A stretch of 64,000 nucleotides of DNA from Niastella sp. (GTDB taxonomy: Bacteria; Bacteroidota; Bacteroidia; Chitinophagales; Chitinophagaceae). The notes under the pieces were generated by a model. That model was not told the origin of the DNA. It did no database searches and worked only from the letters and a program-made list of their open reading frames with translations. The first letter of the stretch is position 1; each line of letters begins with the position of its first letter. The translations under genes and the position numbers were made by a program. The stretch is from the NCBI GenBank assembly GCA_016710595.1, contig JADJVM010000003.1, positions 357,052-421,051 on the forward strand, read 5' to 3'. Shown here in pieces: positions 42,451-53,022 of the stretch.

Positions 42451-45400
42451 ATGAGTAACAAAAAATACTGGCAAAATTTTGGTGAGTTGACCCAGTCTGA
42501 AGCTTTTCAGGAATCTGTGAAGAAAGAATTTAATGAAGAGTTGCTTCCTATAGAAGAGTTAGATAGCAAAGGTTTACTCGATGCAAAAACGCCACGCAGA
42601 GATTTCTTAAAATATCTTGGTTTTAGTACGGCTGCTGCTGCCATTGCGGCAAGTTGTAAAACACCCGTACGCAAAACGGTTCCATACCTGCACCGCCCCG
42701 ATGATGTAATTCCAGGCGTGGCTAATTATTATGCCAGCACTTATATCAATGCCGGCGAAGCCATAAGTGTATTGGTAAAACAGCGGGAAGGCCGGCCTAT
42801 AAAAATAGAAGGAAATGAAATGTCTTCTATTACTAAAGGTGGTACCAGCGCCCGTGTTCAGTCCAGCGTTTTGGATCTGTATGACCCCACCCGTTTACGC
42901 CATCCCTTACAATTAAGCGGCAGTGATCATAAAGAAGTAACAAGCTTTGCTGCAATAGATAAAATGATTACCGATGGATTGGCTGCTGTAAATGGCAAAC
43001 CTGTGGTTTTACTTACATCTACTGTAAATTCACCCACTACACTCGATCTTATTGGTAAGTTTTTAGCAAAATACCCTGGTAGCAAGCATGTACAATATGA
43101 TGCAGTTAGCTATAGTGGTATCCTTATGGCGAATGAAGCCAATTATGGTAAAAGGGCCATTCCTGCTTACCAGTTTGATAAAGCTAAAACCATTGTGAGC
43201 CTGGGAGCCGATTTCCTCGGTACCTGGATAAGCCCTGTTGAGTTCAGCAATGGGTATGCCGTAAATCGCCGGATCAATAAAGACAATCCCCAGTTAAGCC
43301 GCCATATTCATTTTGAAAGTATGCTAAGCCTTACCGGTAGCAATGCTGATGATCGCTTTACACATAAGCCATCAGAAGTAGGCGCTGTTGCATTGAACAT
43401 TTTGGCAAAATTAACAGGCAGTGGAAATGCACCTGCTCTTAAAGATGCAAAATTAGCAAAAGGAATAGACCTGGCCGTAGCACAGCTAAAAGCTGCGAAA
43501 GGCGCCGGGTTGGTTGTTTGTGGAAGCAACGATGTAAATGTTCAAATCGTTATCAATGCCATCAACGAAGCAATAGGCGCTAATGGTACTACCATTAACT
43601 GGGCCCTAACCAATAACAGGGCTAAGGGGGTAGATACAGAAATGATGCAACTCGCTAACGATGTAATGTCAGGAAATGTAGGCGCATTATTAATTTATGA
43701 TTGTAACCCGGTTTATACTTTAGCAGATGGCAAAAAATTTGCTGACGGCTTAGCTAAATTACCGGTATCGGTTTCGTATAACAGTACCATGGATGAAACT
43801 TCTGAGTACTGTAAATATATCATACCATCCAGCCATTGGTTAGAAAGTTGGGGTGATGCAGAACCACAAACCGGCTATATCAGTATGGTACAGCCCGCCA
43901 TCAACCCTTTATTCAAAACCAGGCCTTTCCAGGAATCTTTATTTAAACTCACAGTAAATACTGGTTCAGCTACCGCAAAAGATAGCGCCATAGCAAAAGC
44001 ACCTGCAACAATAACTATAAATGCCGGTACACAAAACGATTATTATAGTTATTTAAAAGATTACTGGACAGCAAAATTTGGTGGCGAAACAAATTGGGAT
44101 AAAGCATTACAAGATGGTATTGTAGAACCGGCGGTAATGCCCACCGGAACTGCAGCCTATAACGGGTCGCCCCTTGCTGAAGCTGCTACTAAATTGGCCG
44201 TTGTAAAATCAGGCGATGTAGAAGTGGTATTGTACGAAAAAGTTTCAATAGGTACAGGTAACCATGCAAACAATCCTTGGTTGCAAGAATTGCCGGATCC
44301 GATTACCAGGGTAACCTGGGATAACTATGCAATGATAAGCCCGGCAATGGGAAAATCCTTATTAGCATTAGACCTTTTGAATAATCAACGCCAGGCAGAT
44401 AAATACGAAGTAACACCCGAAAAACCGGTTGTGAAAGTTACAGTGAATGGCCGTTCATTAGAACTACCTGCCATGATCATCCCGGGGTTAAATGCAAATA
44501 CGATTGCCATTGCAGTAGGATACGGTAGAAAAGGCCGAAGCGATAAAGATGAAGTAAATTATGAAAGAATTGGAAGGGCCGCATATAAATCCGGTAAGAA
44601 TGCCTATATTTTTACTTCATTTAATGGTACCAATAATATTTATTCAGCGCCCGCAAGCATTGAGAAATCCGGTTCTGATGTATATCCCCTGGCTCAAATG
44701 CAGGTTCATAGCTCATCAGAAAACCGCCCGGTGATTTATGAAACAAATTTGAAGAGCTTTATTGCTAACCCCAAAGAAGTTTTAGAAGAAGCCAGGCACG
44801 AAAGAGAGCAATTAATACCACATGGGTATGATGATTTTAATAAAGATGGTACCATGTACCCCACTTATGACAGGCCGGGCATTAAATGGGGAATGAATAT
44901 TGACCTGAATACCTGTACGGGTTGCCATGCCTGCGTAGTAGCCTGCTCTGCAGAAAACAATGTAAGCGTAGTAGGAAAAATTCAGGTTCAGCGATATCAT
45001 GATATGCATTGGCTTCGTATTGATCGTTATTTTGCCGGTGATATGGAAAACCCAGATGTGGTTTTTCAGCCCATGCTTTGCCAGCATTGCGATAATGCCC
45101 CTTGCGAAAATGTATGCCCCGTAGCAGCCACAAACCATAGCAGTGAAGGGCTAAACCAAATGACATATAACCGTTGTATCGGAACCCGGTATTGTGCAAA
45201 CAACTGCCCGTATAAAGTTCGTCGCTTTAACTGGTTAGATTATAATGGTGCTGATAGCTTCCCCAATAACCAGGAACCTTTACGTGGAAAAGATTTGGAT
45301 GAAGTTGTATTTATGATGAATGACGATCTGCCACGTATGGTGCTGAATCCCGATGTAACAGTAAGAAGCCGGGGGGTTATTGAAAAATGTTCTTTCTGCG

Positions 45401-45732
45401 TTCAGCGTTTACAAGACAGCAAACTTGAAGCGAAAAAACAAGGCGATCCCTCCATTGTACGCAATGTAAAAACAGCGTGTATGCAGGCTTGCCCTACTCA
45501 TGCCATTAGCTTTAGTAATGTAAATGATAAGGAAAGCGATGTATATAAAATCAGGCATGAAGATCAAACGGACCGTAACTTTTACGTAATGGAACAATTA
45601 CACGTATTACCCAACGTAAGTTACCTGGCAAAAGTGAGGAATACAGACCGGAATAATATTTACCCAGTACCAGATGAAACTGAAATGAACCAGGTGCCGG
45701 GTGAAAAGAAAGAAGCAGAAAAAACTTCATAA
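42451..45732 (+). CDS. actB: Alternative complex III iron-sulfur subunit ActB
   Basis: The protein has 1093 residues. A Tat-like signal (RR at 49-50 in TPRRDFLKYLGFS) ends in a lipobox-like AASC. The first 750 residues resemble a molybdopterin oxidoreductase, a part that in ActB does not hold the cofactor. The last 270 residues are a four-cluster ferredoxin domain: CTGCHACVVAC (from C822), CQHCDNAPCENVC, the C-x4-YCANNCPY group and CSFCVQRLQ with CMQACP. The 48-residue segment before the RR pair is the usual extension of the TAT-variant form. The subunit sits on the periplasmic face and links quinol oxidation to ActA. Confidence 0.95.
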   Translation: MSNKKYWQNFGELTQSEAFQESVKKEFNEELLPIEELDSKGLLDAKTPRRDFLKYLGFSTAAAAIAASCKTPVRKTVPYLHRPDDVIPGVANYYASTYINAGEAISVLVKQREGRPIKIEGNEMSSITKGGTSARVQSSVLDLYDPTRLRHPLQLSGSDHKEVTSFAAIDKMITDGLAAVNGKPVVLLTSTVNSPTTLDLIGKFLAKYPGSKHVQYDAVSYSGILMANEANYGKRAIPAYQFDKAKTIVSLGADFLGTWISPVEFSNGYAVNRRINKDNPQLSRHIHFESMLSLTGSNADDRFTHKPSEVGAVALNILAKLTGSGNAPALKDAKLAKGIDLAVAQLKAAKGAGLVVCGSNDVNVQIVINAINEAIGANGTTINWALTNNRAKGVDTEMMQLANDVMSGNVGALLIYDCNPVYTLADGKKFADGLAKLPVSVSYNSTMDETSEYCKYIIPSSHWLESWGDAEPQTGYISMVQPAINPLFKTRPFQESLFKLTVNTGSATAKDSAIAKAPATITINAGTQNDYYSYLKDYWTAKFGGETNWDKALQDGIVEPAVMPTGTAAYNGSPLAEAATKLAVVKSGDVEVVLYEKVSIGTGNHANNPWLQELPDPITRVTWDNYAMISPAMGKSLLALDLLNNQRQADKYEVTPEKPVVKVTVNGRSLELPAMIIPGLNANTIAIAVGYGRKGRSDKDEVNYERIGRAAYKSGKNAYIFTSFNGTNNIYSAPASIEKSGSDVYPLAQMQVHSSSENRPVIYETNLKSFIANPKEVLEEARHEREQLIPHGYDDFNKDGTMYPTYDRPGIKWGMNIDLNTCTGCHACVVACSAENNVSVVGKIQVQRYHDMHWLRIDRYFAGDMENPDVVFQPMLCQHCDNAPCENVCPVAATNHSSEGLNQMTYNRCIGTRYCANNCPYKVRRFNWLDYNGADSFPNNQEPLRGKDLDEVVFMMNDDLPRMVLNPDVTVRSRGVIEKCSFCVQRLQDSKLEAKKQGDPSIVRNVKTACMQACPTHAISFSNVNDKESDVYKIRHEDQTDRNFYVMEQLHVLPNVSYLAKVRNTDRNNIYPVPDETEMNQVPGEKKEAEKTS

Positions 45733-45778
45733 AAGGTTTAAATTTTATTAATAAGAATTATTGCTGTAATAAATTAAT

Positions 45779-47230
45779 ATGTCATTACTCAAATACGAAT
45801 CACAGATTAGGGAACCATTGGTTGATGGCGATAAAAATTATCACCAGATAACCGAAGATATCATTGGCCCTATTGAAACAAATCCCAGCAGGCTTTGGTA
45901 TATCGGTTTTGCTATTAGTATCGCACTCCTTTTATTTGGTGTGTATAGTGTTTACCGGGATGTAGCCTACGGTATTGGCCAGTGGAACCTTAATAAGACC
46001 ATTGGCTGGGGCTGGGATATTACCAACTTTGTGTGGTGGATTGGTATTGGCCATGCGGGTACCCTTATATCTGCGATCTTATTATTGTTCCGCCAGGGAT
46101 GGCGTACCGGCGTAAACCGGGCTGCAGAAGCCATGACAATTTTTGCGGTAATATGTGCCGGCCAGTTTCCAATATGGCATATGGGTAGGGTGTGGTTGGC
46201 GCCATTTATCTTCCCTTATCCAAATACCCGTGGTCCATTATGGGTGAATTTTAACTCTCCGCTACTTTGGGATGTATTTGCGGTTTCAACTTACTTTACC
46301 GTATCATTATTATTTTGGTATTCGGGTTTAATTCCTGACCTGGCAACGGTAAGGGACAGGGCAAAAACCAAATTCAGGAAATTATTTTACGGCGTTGTTG
46401 CTTTTGGTTGGACGGGAAGTACCAAGCACTGGCAACGCCATGAATCTCTATCGCTGGTACTTGCGGGTTTAAGTACACCCCTTGTATTATCTGTACATAC
46501 AATTGTATCTTTTGACTTTGCTACTTCGGTAATACCCGGCTGGCATACAACTATATTCCCACCCTATTTTGTGGCGGGCGCCATTTTTTCGGGGTTTGCG
46601 ATGGTACAAACCCTCCTGATCATCGTTCGAAAAGTGATGAACCTGCAGGATTATATTACCATTGGCCATATAGAAGCCATGAACAAAGTAATTGTACTTA
46701 CGGGTAGCATTGTGGGTTGCGCATACCTTACAGAATTATTTGTTGCCTGGTATGGTCAAAACCCTTACGAATGGTATGCATTTAAAGAAAACAGGGTAAA
46801 TATAAATTCACCTTATGGCTGGAGTTACTGGCTTATGATGTTCTGTAACGTAGCATCCCCACAGGTATTCTGGAGCCAAAAATTAAGAAGGAATGTTACG
46901 TTTACTTTCTTTATGAGCATCATTGTAAATATTGGTATGTGGTATGAAAGGTTTGTAATTATCGTTACCTCTATATACCGGGATTTTTTACCCAGTAGCT
47001 GGAGTACTTATTACTCACCTTCGGTATGGGAACTTGGTTTTTACCTGGGTACCTTCGGATTATTTTTCACCTGCTTCTTCATATTTGCTAAATTCTTCCC
47101 CATCATTGCGGTGGCAGAAATTAAAGCCATATTAAAAACGAGTGGCGAAAATTATAAAGCAAAAATGACGCAGATGGAGAAAGAAGATGCAGAGAAATTT
47201 TATATTGAAAAAGTAGAACACGCACACTGA
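45779..47230 (+). CDS. actC: Alternative complex III quinol-binding membrane subunit ActC (NrfD family)
   Basis: The protein has 483 residues with about ten membrane helices. The NrfD/PsrC family pattern is clear in WWIGIGHAGTLISAILLLFRQGWRTG and FPIWHMGRVWL. The N-terminal part carries the segment typical of ActC (LVDGDKNYHQITEDI). ActC is the membrane arm that holds the quinol site and partners ActB. It is 46 bases after actB. Confidence 0.95.
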   Translation: MSLLKYESQIREPLVDGDKNYHQITEDIIGPIETNPSRLWYIGFAISIALLLFGVYSVYRDVAYGIGQWNLNKTIGWGWDITNFVWWIGIGHAGTLISAILLLFRQGWRTGVNRAAEAMTIFAVICAGQFPIWHMGRVWLAPFIFPYPNTRGPLWVNFNSPLLWDVFAVSTYFTVSLLFWYSGLIPDLATVRDRAKTKFRKLFYGVVAFGWTGSTKHWQRHESLSLVLAGLSTPLVLSVHTIVSFDFATSVIPGWHTTIFPPYFVAGAIFSGFAMVQTLLIIVRKVMNLQDYITIGHIEAMNKVIVLTGSIVGCAYLTELFVAWYGQNPYEWYAFKENRVNINSPYGWSYWLMMFCNVASPQVFWSQKLRRNVTFTFFMSIIVNIGMWYERFVIIVTSIYRDFLPSSWSTYYSPSVWELGFYLGTFGLFFTCFFIFAKFFPIIAVAEIKAILKTSGENYKAKMTQMEKEDAEKFYIEKVEHAH

Positions 47231-47305
47231 TAAATAAAAGGTTTTTTAAGAGGAAATGAAATAGCAGCAAGACGGCATTAAAAAATATTATAAGATTATT
47301 ATATT

Positions 47306-47896
47306 ATGGCTGGAGGAAGAAAAAAATTTGTGGTAGGTTCTTTTTCAGATGAGAAAGTACTCTTTCCCGCAGTAAAAAATGTACGCAAAGCTGGGTACAA
47401 AATTCATGATGTTTATACCCCGTTCCCAATACATGGGTTAGACCATGCACTGGGTATTAGGGAAACAAGTATCCATACGGCAGGATTTATCTACGGAACT
47501 TTAGGTACTGCTACTGCCTTAGGATTTATAAGCTGGATTTTTACAAAAAGCTGGCCGCTCAATATTGGGGGTAAACCGCACTTTGCATTACCAGCATGGA
47601 TACCCATCACATTTGAGTTAACGGTATTATTTTCAGCTATAGGTATGACGCTTACATTTTGTTACCTGTGTACACTGGCTCCATTTGTAAAAAAACATCA
47701 TTTTAGCTTAAAGGCAACCGATGATAAATTTGTAATGGCGATAGAGTGCACGCCCAATACAAGTGAAGCAGAACTGCAAGGTTTTTTAAACAGCGCTGGC
47801 GCCGAAGATATTAATGTGCAGGAAGCAGAAACAGGATGGTGGATAGGCCGGTATGATACAGAACAAAAATTATATAGAGACGAGGTAGGTTTTTAA
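47306..47896 (+). CDS. actD: Alternative complex III subunit ActD (DUF3341)
   Basis: The protein has 196 residues. KKFVVGSFSDEKVLFPAVKNVRKAGYKIHDVYTPFPIHGLD is the DUF3341 signature. Two membrane helices (about 58-78 and 95-117) follow, then a soluble ferredoxin-like tail. ActD is the small membrane subunit of the complex with no cofactor. Confidence 0.94.
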   Translation: MAGGRKKFVVGSFSDEKVLFPAVKNVRKAGYKIHDVYTPFPIHGLDHALGIRETSIHTAGFIYGTLGTATALGFISWIFTKSWPLNIGGKPHFALPAWIPITFELTVLFSAIGMTLTFCYLCTLAPFVKKHHFSLKATDDKFVMAIECTPNTSEAELQGFLNSAGAEDINVQEAETGWWIGRYDTEQKLYRDEVGF

Positions 47897-47947
47897 TTTA
47901 TTATTGTATAACCAATCCTGCAGAAAAGGCAGGCTGATATATAACAA

Positions 47948-48598
47948 ATGAAACGAATCACTTATTTAATGGCGGGCTTACTGGTAGCTGCAATAGCTAC
48001 AGTTGGTTGCGGAAGCGATCGGGATCCCGGTAGAGTTTATATGCCAGATATGGCTTATAGCAGGGCATATGAATCGTATGCGCAATTAGATAGTAATAAA
48101 TTTACAACCAACCCAGATAAAGTGGGCGGTAAGAAAATTTATTACAATGCGATGCCTCCTGCCGGAACCATCAAGAGGGGGGAATTATTTCCATATATAA
48201 TTGCTCATGATACGGTGGGGTATCGTATAAGCGCTAAAGTAGAGAACCCCATAGCCGGGATGACCAAAGCAGGATTACAGGAAGCTGGCCGTTTGTATAA
48301 TATTAATTGTGCAATATGTCACGATGCAAAAGGAACAGGGCAAGGCCCCGTTGCGGCAAAAGTGCCCGGTGTGGCAAACCTTACCGGCGATGTATATAAA
48401 CTCATGACAGATGGCACCATGTTTTACTCTATTACCTATGGTAAAAATAATATGGGTAGTTATGCATCACAACTAGATCGTAAACAACGCTGGGAAGTGA
48501 TTAAATATATACGCAGTTTGCAGGGAGTAGATGTTACGATGACATCTGATAGTAACACAGCTACAGCAACAACAAATGATTCAACAGTAAAGAAATAA
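47948..48598 (+). CDS. actE: Alternative complex III mono-haem lipoprotein ActE
   Basis: The protein has 216 residues. The signal ends TVGC followed by GSD, giving a lipid-anchored cytochrome c. The haem site is CAICH with the expected methionine ligand in NNMGSYASQL. MPDMAYSRAYE near the N-terminus of the mature part is typical of ActE. The threonine/serine-rich C-terminal tail (about 195-216) is a flexible end. Confidence 0.93.
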   Translation: MKRITYLMAGLLVAAIATVGCGSDRDPGRVYMPDMAYSRAYESYAQLDSNKFTTNPDKVGGKKIYYNAMPPAGTIKRGELFPYIIAHDTVGYRISAKVENPIAGMTKAGLQEAGRLYNINCAICHDAKGTGQGPVAAKVPGVANLTGDVYKLMTDGTMFYSITYGKNNMGSYASQLDRKQRWEVIKYIRSLQGVDVTMTSDSNTATATTNDSTVKK

Positions 48599-48645
48599 AT
48601 TAGATCGGGTTTTATACTCATCAAAACATAAATAATTTTTTTTAG

Positions 48646-49899
48646 ATGAACCAACAATTTGAATTACCGGGAGCATATAAAAAATGGACAATGGCCTTGC
48701 TCATTGCAGGCGTACTTGCACTTTTATGGGGCCTTATTATGTACCATCCTACTGCTCATGCAGGCCATGGTGAAAATGTAAACAGTACCCGATTTTGGGC
48801 TGTACTATTACAAAATAGTACGTACTGGTTATTGACGGTTAATGCATCTATGTTCTTTATTTGTGTTACTACCATGGCTCATGGTGGCTGGCAAGTTGCT
48901 TTTCGCAGAGTGCCCGAAGCCATATCCAGCCTGGTACCCATACTGGGCGCTATTACTTTAATCATATTAATGTGTATTGTTTTTGGTGGCCGCACAGATA
49001 TATATCATTGGTTAGATAAAGAAGCAGTTGCACATGATAAAATATTAAAAGGGAAAGAGGGATTTTTAAACCCCGGGTTCTTTTTAATTGCCTCTGCCGT
49101 ATCCATTGGCCTTTGGTGGTTACTGGGACAAAAAATGAGAAAGTTTAGCCTGGAGTCCGACAGGATGGGGACTATGGATTATGAAACAGGTAAAAGATGG
49201 GTTTGGAAAAATACTGTTTGGGCTTCTTTATTTACAGTAGTATTCGGTCTTACTGTAGCTTCTACCACACCCTGGTTATGGTTGATGAGTTTAGATGCTC
49301 ATTGGTATAGCACCATGTATAGCTGGTACACTTTTGCCAGTACGTTTGTATCGGGCTTATCGCTCATTGGTATCTTTGTTATTTACCTGCGCAATCAAAA
49401 TCAATTGGAATATGTAACCGATGAACATTTACATGATATTGGTAAATTTATATTTGCATTTTCAATTTTTTGGACCTATTTATGGTTTTCGCAATACATG
49501 CTTATTTGGTATAGTAACCAAACAGAAGAAACAAGGTATTTTATAGACAGGATTGGTACCGCCGATAATAGTGGCCCCTACCATGGATTGTTTTTCTTAA
49601 ATCTCATATTGAATTTCATTTGCCCATTAATCATATTAATGAAAAAAAGTACCAAAAGAAATTGGACGCTTATGCTATTCATGTGTATCCTGGTAATTTT
49701 TGGTCAATGGATTAATTTTTATCAAATGGTAATGCCAGGTGTTTTACATGAACACGCACAATTAATGCCCTTTGAATTGGGAATTGCGGCATTGTTTATA
49801 GGCATTATTATGTGGGGTGTGGGCCGTTATGTTACTAAGAACTCTTTGTTGGCTAAGAATAACCCTTACCTGAAAGAGAGCATGATCCACCACACCTGA
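48646..49899 (+). CDS. actF: Alternative complex III second large membrane subunit ActF
   Basis: The protein has 417 residues with about ten membrane helices. Its order in the operon after ActE, together with VNASMFFICVTTMAHGGWQVAFRRVPEA and WFSQYMLIWYSNQ, matches ActF, an ActC-like subunit that may share proton-path residues. Translation starts at an ATG 47 bases after actE. Confidence 0.93.
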   Translation: MNQQFELPGAYKKWTMALLIAGVLALLWGLIMYHPTAHAGHGENVNSTRFWAVLLQNSTYWLLTVNASMFFICVTTMAHGGWQVAFRRVPEAISSLVPILGAITLIILMCIVFGGRTDIYHWLDKEAVAHDKILKGKEGFLNPGFFLIASAVSIGLWWLLGQKMRKFSLESDRMGTMDYETGKRWVWKNTVWASLFTVVFGLTVASTTPWLWLMSLDAHWYSTMYSWYTFASTFVSGLSLIGIFVIYLRNQNQLEYVTDEHLHDIGKFIFAFSIFWTYLWFSQYMLIWYSNQTEETRYFIDRIGTADNSGPYHGLFFLNLILNFICPLIILMKKSTKRNWTLMLFMCILVIFGQWINFYQMVMPGVLHEHAQLMPFELGIAALFIGIIMWGVGRYVTKNSLLAKNNPYLKESMIHHT

Positions 49900-49998
49900 T
49901 AGAATAATAATTTTGAGTTAACTTAGAGTTATAACGTATAAGAAAAAGAGAAATATTAAATAGCCAGCGCCTTAAAATGGCCTGATAAATTTTATAAA

Positions 49999-51075
49999 AT
50001 GACGGCATTTTTTTTAATTGCGATTTGTGTTATTCTATTTGTGGTAATATTCCAAATTTCAAAAGCGAGCGAATATGTAAGCGTTTTGAAAGGAGAAGAA
50101 GCATCCCGTAAACAAAATAATAAGATCAATGGATTTTTAATGATTAGCTTCTTGATACTGGGGCTCATCGGGGTATGGTATTGTAACCATTTATTTTATG
50201 GTAAAACCTTACTGCCCCAGGGATCTGCCTCTGTAGAGGGAGAATCTATTGATACTTTGCTAATGGTAACGATAGCCATAACTGGTTTAGCTTTTTTTAT
50301 TACTCAAATTTTACTTTTTTGGTTTTCTTTCCGTTACCAGGAAAAAGAAGGAAAAAAAGCTTTTTACTATCCGCATAATAATAAATTAGAAATACTTTGG
50401 ACTACAGTGCCGGCCATTACTTTTATGATCCTGGTGGTGTTTGGTTTAAGATTGTGGTTTAAACTTACCGGAGAGCCACCCAAAAATGCACATGTAGTTG
50501 AAATTACAGGTCACCAGTTTGGATGGGATATGCGCTATCCGGGGAAAGACAATGTACTGGGCAAGAAAAATTATAAATTATATAATAACCCATCGGGCAA
50601 TACACTAGGCGTAGATTTTAATGACCCTGCAAGCCATGATGATATTCGTACATCTGAAATGCATTTACCAGTAGGGGTTCCGGTAAAGCTTGTTATTAAT
50701 TCAATGGATGTAATACACGATGTGGGGCTTAATCATTTCAGGCTAAAAATGGATGCCGTTCCGGGAATTCCTACTACCCTTTGGTTTACTCCAAAGTACA
50801 CAACCAAGCAAATGCAGAAACGCACCGGTAATCCCAATTTTGTATATGAGATTAGCTGCGACCAAATGTGCGGGAAAGGACATTTTACGATGAGGGGCGT
50901 AATAGTGGTGGAAACAAAAGAAGAATATAAAAGATGGTTGGCCGCACAAAAATCAGAATACTCAACTTTGATGGCTCAAAATGCTACTACACCCACAGCC
51001 ATTGAAAACAGTATCCAGGTAACAAAATCCGAAACAGCAACTAAAGCCATAGCAAAACTGGAAGCAAAAAATTAA
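49999..51075 (+). CDS. ctaC: Cytochrome c oxidase subunit II
   Basis: The protein has 358 residues. The CuA domain has the ligands in HDVGLNHFRLKMD and CDQMCGKGHFTM. The N-terminal part has three hydrophobic segments (about 3-17, 47-65 and 86-108) instead of the usual two, an arrangement seen in this phylum. After the CuA domain comes an A/T/K-rich tail with no haem c motif, so this is not a caa3 fusion. ActA/ActE or the complex itself likely delivers the electrons. It begins 99 bases after actF. Confidence 0.95.
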   Translation: MTAFFLIAICVILFVVIFQISKASEYVSVLKGEEASRKQNNKINGFLMISFLILGLIGVWYCNHLFYGKTLLPQGSASVEGESIDTLLMVTIAITGLAFFITQILLFWFSFRYQEKEGKKAFYYPHNNKLEILWTTVPAITFMILVVFGLRLWFKLTGEPPKNAHVVEITGHQFGWDMRYPGKDNVLGKKNYKLYNNPSGNTLGVDFNDPASHDDIRTSEMHLPVGVPVKLVINSMDVIHDVGLNHFRLKMDAVPGIPTTLWFTPKYTTKQMQKRTGNPNFVYEISCDQMCGKGHFTMRGVIVVETKEEYKRWLAAQKSEYSTLMAQNATTPTAIENSIQVTKSETATKAIAKLEAKN

Positions 51076-51110
51076 AATAGATTCTCCTACAAGGGAAAAA
51101 ATATAAAGAC

Positions 51111-52910
51111 ATGAGCACCGCAATTACATTACAGGAATCACAGGCACATGCAGGAGCACACGCAGCGCATGCGCATCATCACGAACCCTTTATTACTAAA
51201 TATATTTTTAGCCAGGATCATAAAATGATCTCTAAACAATTTGTAATTACAGGGATTATCTGGGCCATCATTGGGGGATTTTTCTCCGTGGTATTTCGGT
51301 TGCAGTTAGGATTTCCCGAAAGCACTTTCCCCTGGCTGGAAGATATTTTTGGCCATTGGGCTGCAGGCGGTAAACTGCATCCTGAATTTTATTATGCATT
51401 GGTAACTATGCATGGAACTGTTTTGGTATTCTTTGTATTAACTGCCGGCTTAAGCGGAACCTTTGCAAACTTTTTAATACCGCTCCAAATAGGTGCCAGG
51501 GATATGGCTTCACCCATGCTGAATATGTTAAGCTATTGGTTTTTCTTTCTTGCATCGGTAATCATGTTGTCTTCCTTATTTGTACAAACAGGCCCGGCAA
51601 GTGGTGGGTGGACAGTGTACCCGCCTTTAAGTGCACTTGGTGAAGCCTCTGAAGGAAGCAAAACGGGAATGGACTTATGGCTTATTTCAATGGCCACATT
51701 TATTATATCATCATTATTGGGAGGCCTTAATTATATTACCACCATCCTAAATATGCGTACTAAAGGCATGAGCATGACTCGTATGCCATTAACTATTTGG
51801 GGTTTATTTTTTACGGCAGTACTTGGTGTATTGGCTTTCCCTGTATTATTTTCTGGTGTAATTCTTTTAATTTTTGATCGCAACTTAGGTACCAGCTTTT
51901 TCTTAAGTGACATTGTAGTAGCTGGAAAAATTTTACCAAATGAAGGAGGAAGTGCCATTTTATTCCAGCATTTATTCTGGTTCCTGGGCCACCCTGAGGT
52001 TTATATTATACTGCTACCTGCTATGGGTATTGCTTCAGAAATTATTTCTGTAAACAGCCGTAAACCTATATTTGGTTACATGGCAATGGTAGGATCATTG
52101 TTTGCTATTTGTATCCTTGCATTCCTGGTATGGGCACACCACATGTTTGTTACGGGTATGAATCCTTTTGCCGGGGCTGTATTTGTGCTTCTTACATTAT
52201 TGATTGCAGTTCCTTCCTCCATCAAAGTATTTAACTGGCTTACTACGTTGTGGCGGGGAAATATCAGGTTTACCCCGGCGATGCTTTTTGCAATTGGTTT
52301 TGTAAGTTTATTTATTAGTGGTGGCCTTACCGGTATTTACCTCGGAAATTCCAGTTTAGATATTCACTTACATGATACGTATTTTAATATTGCCCACTTT
52401 CACTTAGTAATGGGTGTTGCCTCTTTCTTTGGAATGTTTGCGGGCCTGTATCATTGGTTCCCTAAAATGTTTGGAAGGTATATGAATAATACACTTGCCT
52501 ATGTTCATTTTTGGATTACCCTGGTGGGCGCTTACTTAATTTTTTGGCCTATGCATTATGAAGGGCTTGCAGGCATGCCACGTAGATATTATGATTTTGC
52601 CAACTGGGAATCATTTAAAATGTTTGGTGGGCTAAATGAATTTATTTCAGTAGTTGCAATCATCGTATTTATTACCCAATTGCTGTTTGTTGTAAATTTC
52701 TTTTATAGCATGTTTAAAGGCAGAAAAGTTACTTCAACTAACCCATGGGGCGCCACTACGCTGGAATGGACCACACCTATTAACCCCGGTCATGGTAACT
52801 GGGAAGGTGAAATTCCTGAAGTACATCGTTGGCCTTATGATTATTCAAAAGACGGACGTGACTATATTCCACAAACAGAAGCAGTGGGAGAAAATGAATC
52901 CGTTCATTAG
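51111..52910 (+). CDS. ctaD: Cytochrome c oxidase subunit I
   Basis: The protein has 599 residues with twelve membrane helices. Ligands are seen: the haem a histidine in TMHGTVLVFF, CuB H and the cross-linked Y in GHPEVYI (A-type oxidase), the HH pair in WAHHMFVTGM, and the haem ligands in NIAHFHLVMG. The first 30 residues are unusually rich in histidine (HAGAHAAHAHHHE), which could bind metal on the cytoplasmic side. It follows ctaC after 35 bases. Confidence 0.97.
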   Translation: MSTAITLQESQAHAGAHAAHAHHHEPFITKYIFSQDHKMISKQFVITGIIWAIIGGFFSVVFRLQLGFPESTFPWLEDIFGHWAAGGKLHPEFYYALVTMHGTVLVFFVLTAGLSGTFANFLIPLQIGARDMASPMLNMLSYWFFFLASVIMLSSLFVQTGPASGGWTVYPPLSALGEASEGSKTGMDLWLISMATFIISSLLGGLNYITTILNMRTKGMSMTRMPLTIWGLFFTAVLGVLAFPVLFSGVILLIFDRNLGTSFFLSDIVVAGKILPNEGGSAILFQHLFWFLGHPEVYIILLPAMGIASEIISVNSRKPIFGYMAMVGSLFAICILAFLVWAHHMFVTGMNPFAGAVFVLLTLLIAVPSSIKVFNWLTTLWRGNIRFTPAMLFAIGFVSLFISGGLTGIYLGNSSLDIHLHDTYFNIAHFHLVMGVASFFGMFAGLYHWFPKMFGRYMNNTLAYVHFWITLVGAYLIFWPMHYEGLAGMPRRYYDFANWESFKMFGGLNEFISVVAIIVFITQLLFVVNFFYSMFKGRKVTSTNPWGATTLEWTTPINPGHGNWEGEIPEVHRWPYDYSKDGRDYIPQTEAVGENESVH

Positions 52911-52982
52911 AGAAATAAAAAGTTGTTTTGATTTTTGAATGTGTGCGAGTGAAAATGTTGAAATAAAATAATTGATGGAGGT

Positions 52983-53005
52983 CTCCGGCTTTTTTAAAAA
53001 CGGAG
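52983..53005 (+). repeat. Hairpin in the ctaD-ctaB intergenic leader
   Basis: CTCCG (52983-52987) pairs with CGGAG (53001-53005), with T and A tracts inside that can extend the stem. There is no terminal T run, so it is more likely an RNA-stability or processing element separating ctaCD from ctaB than a terminator. Confidence 0.35.
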
Positions 53006-53022
53006 CGTAAAGTGAGTGATAA

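Noticed and set aside
49999..51075. caa3-type fusion (cytochrome c domain on subunit II)
   Set aside because: The C-terminal tail after the CuA motif has no CxxCH.
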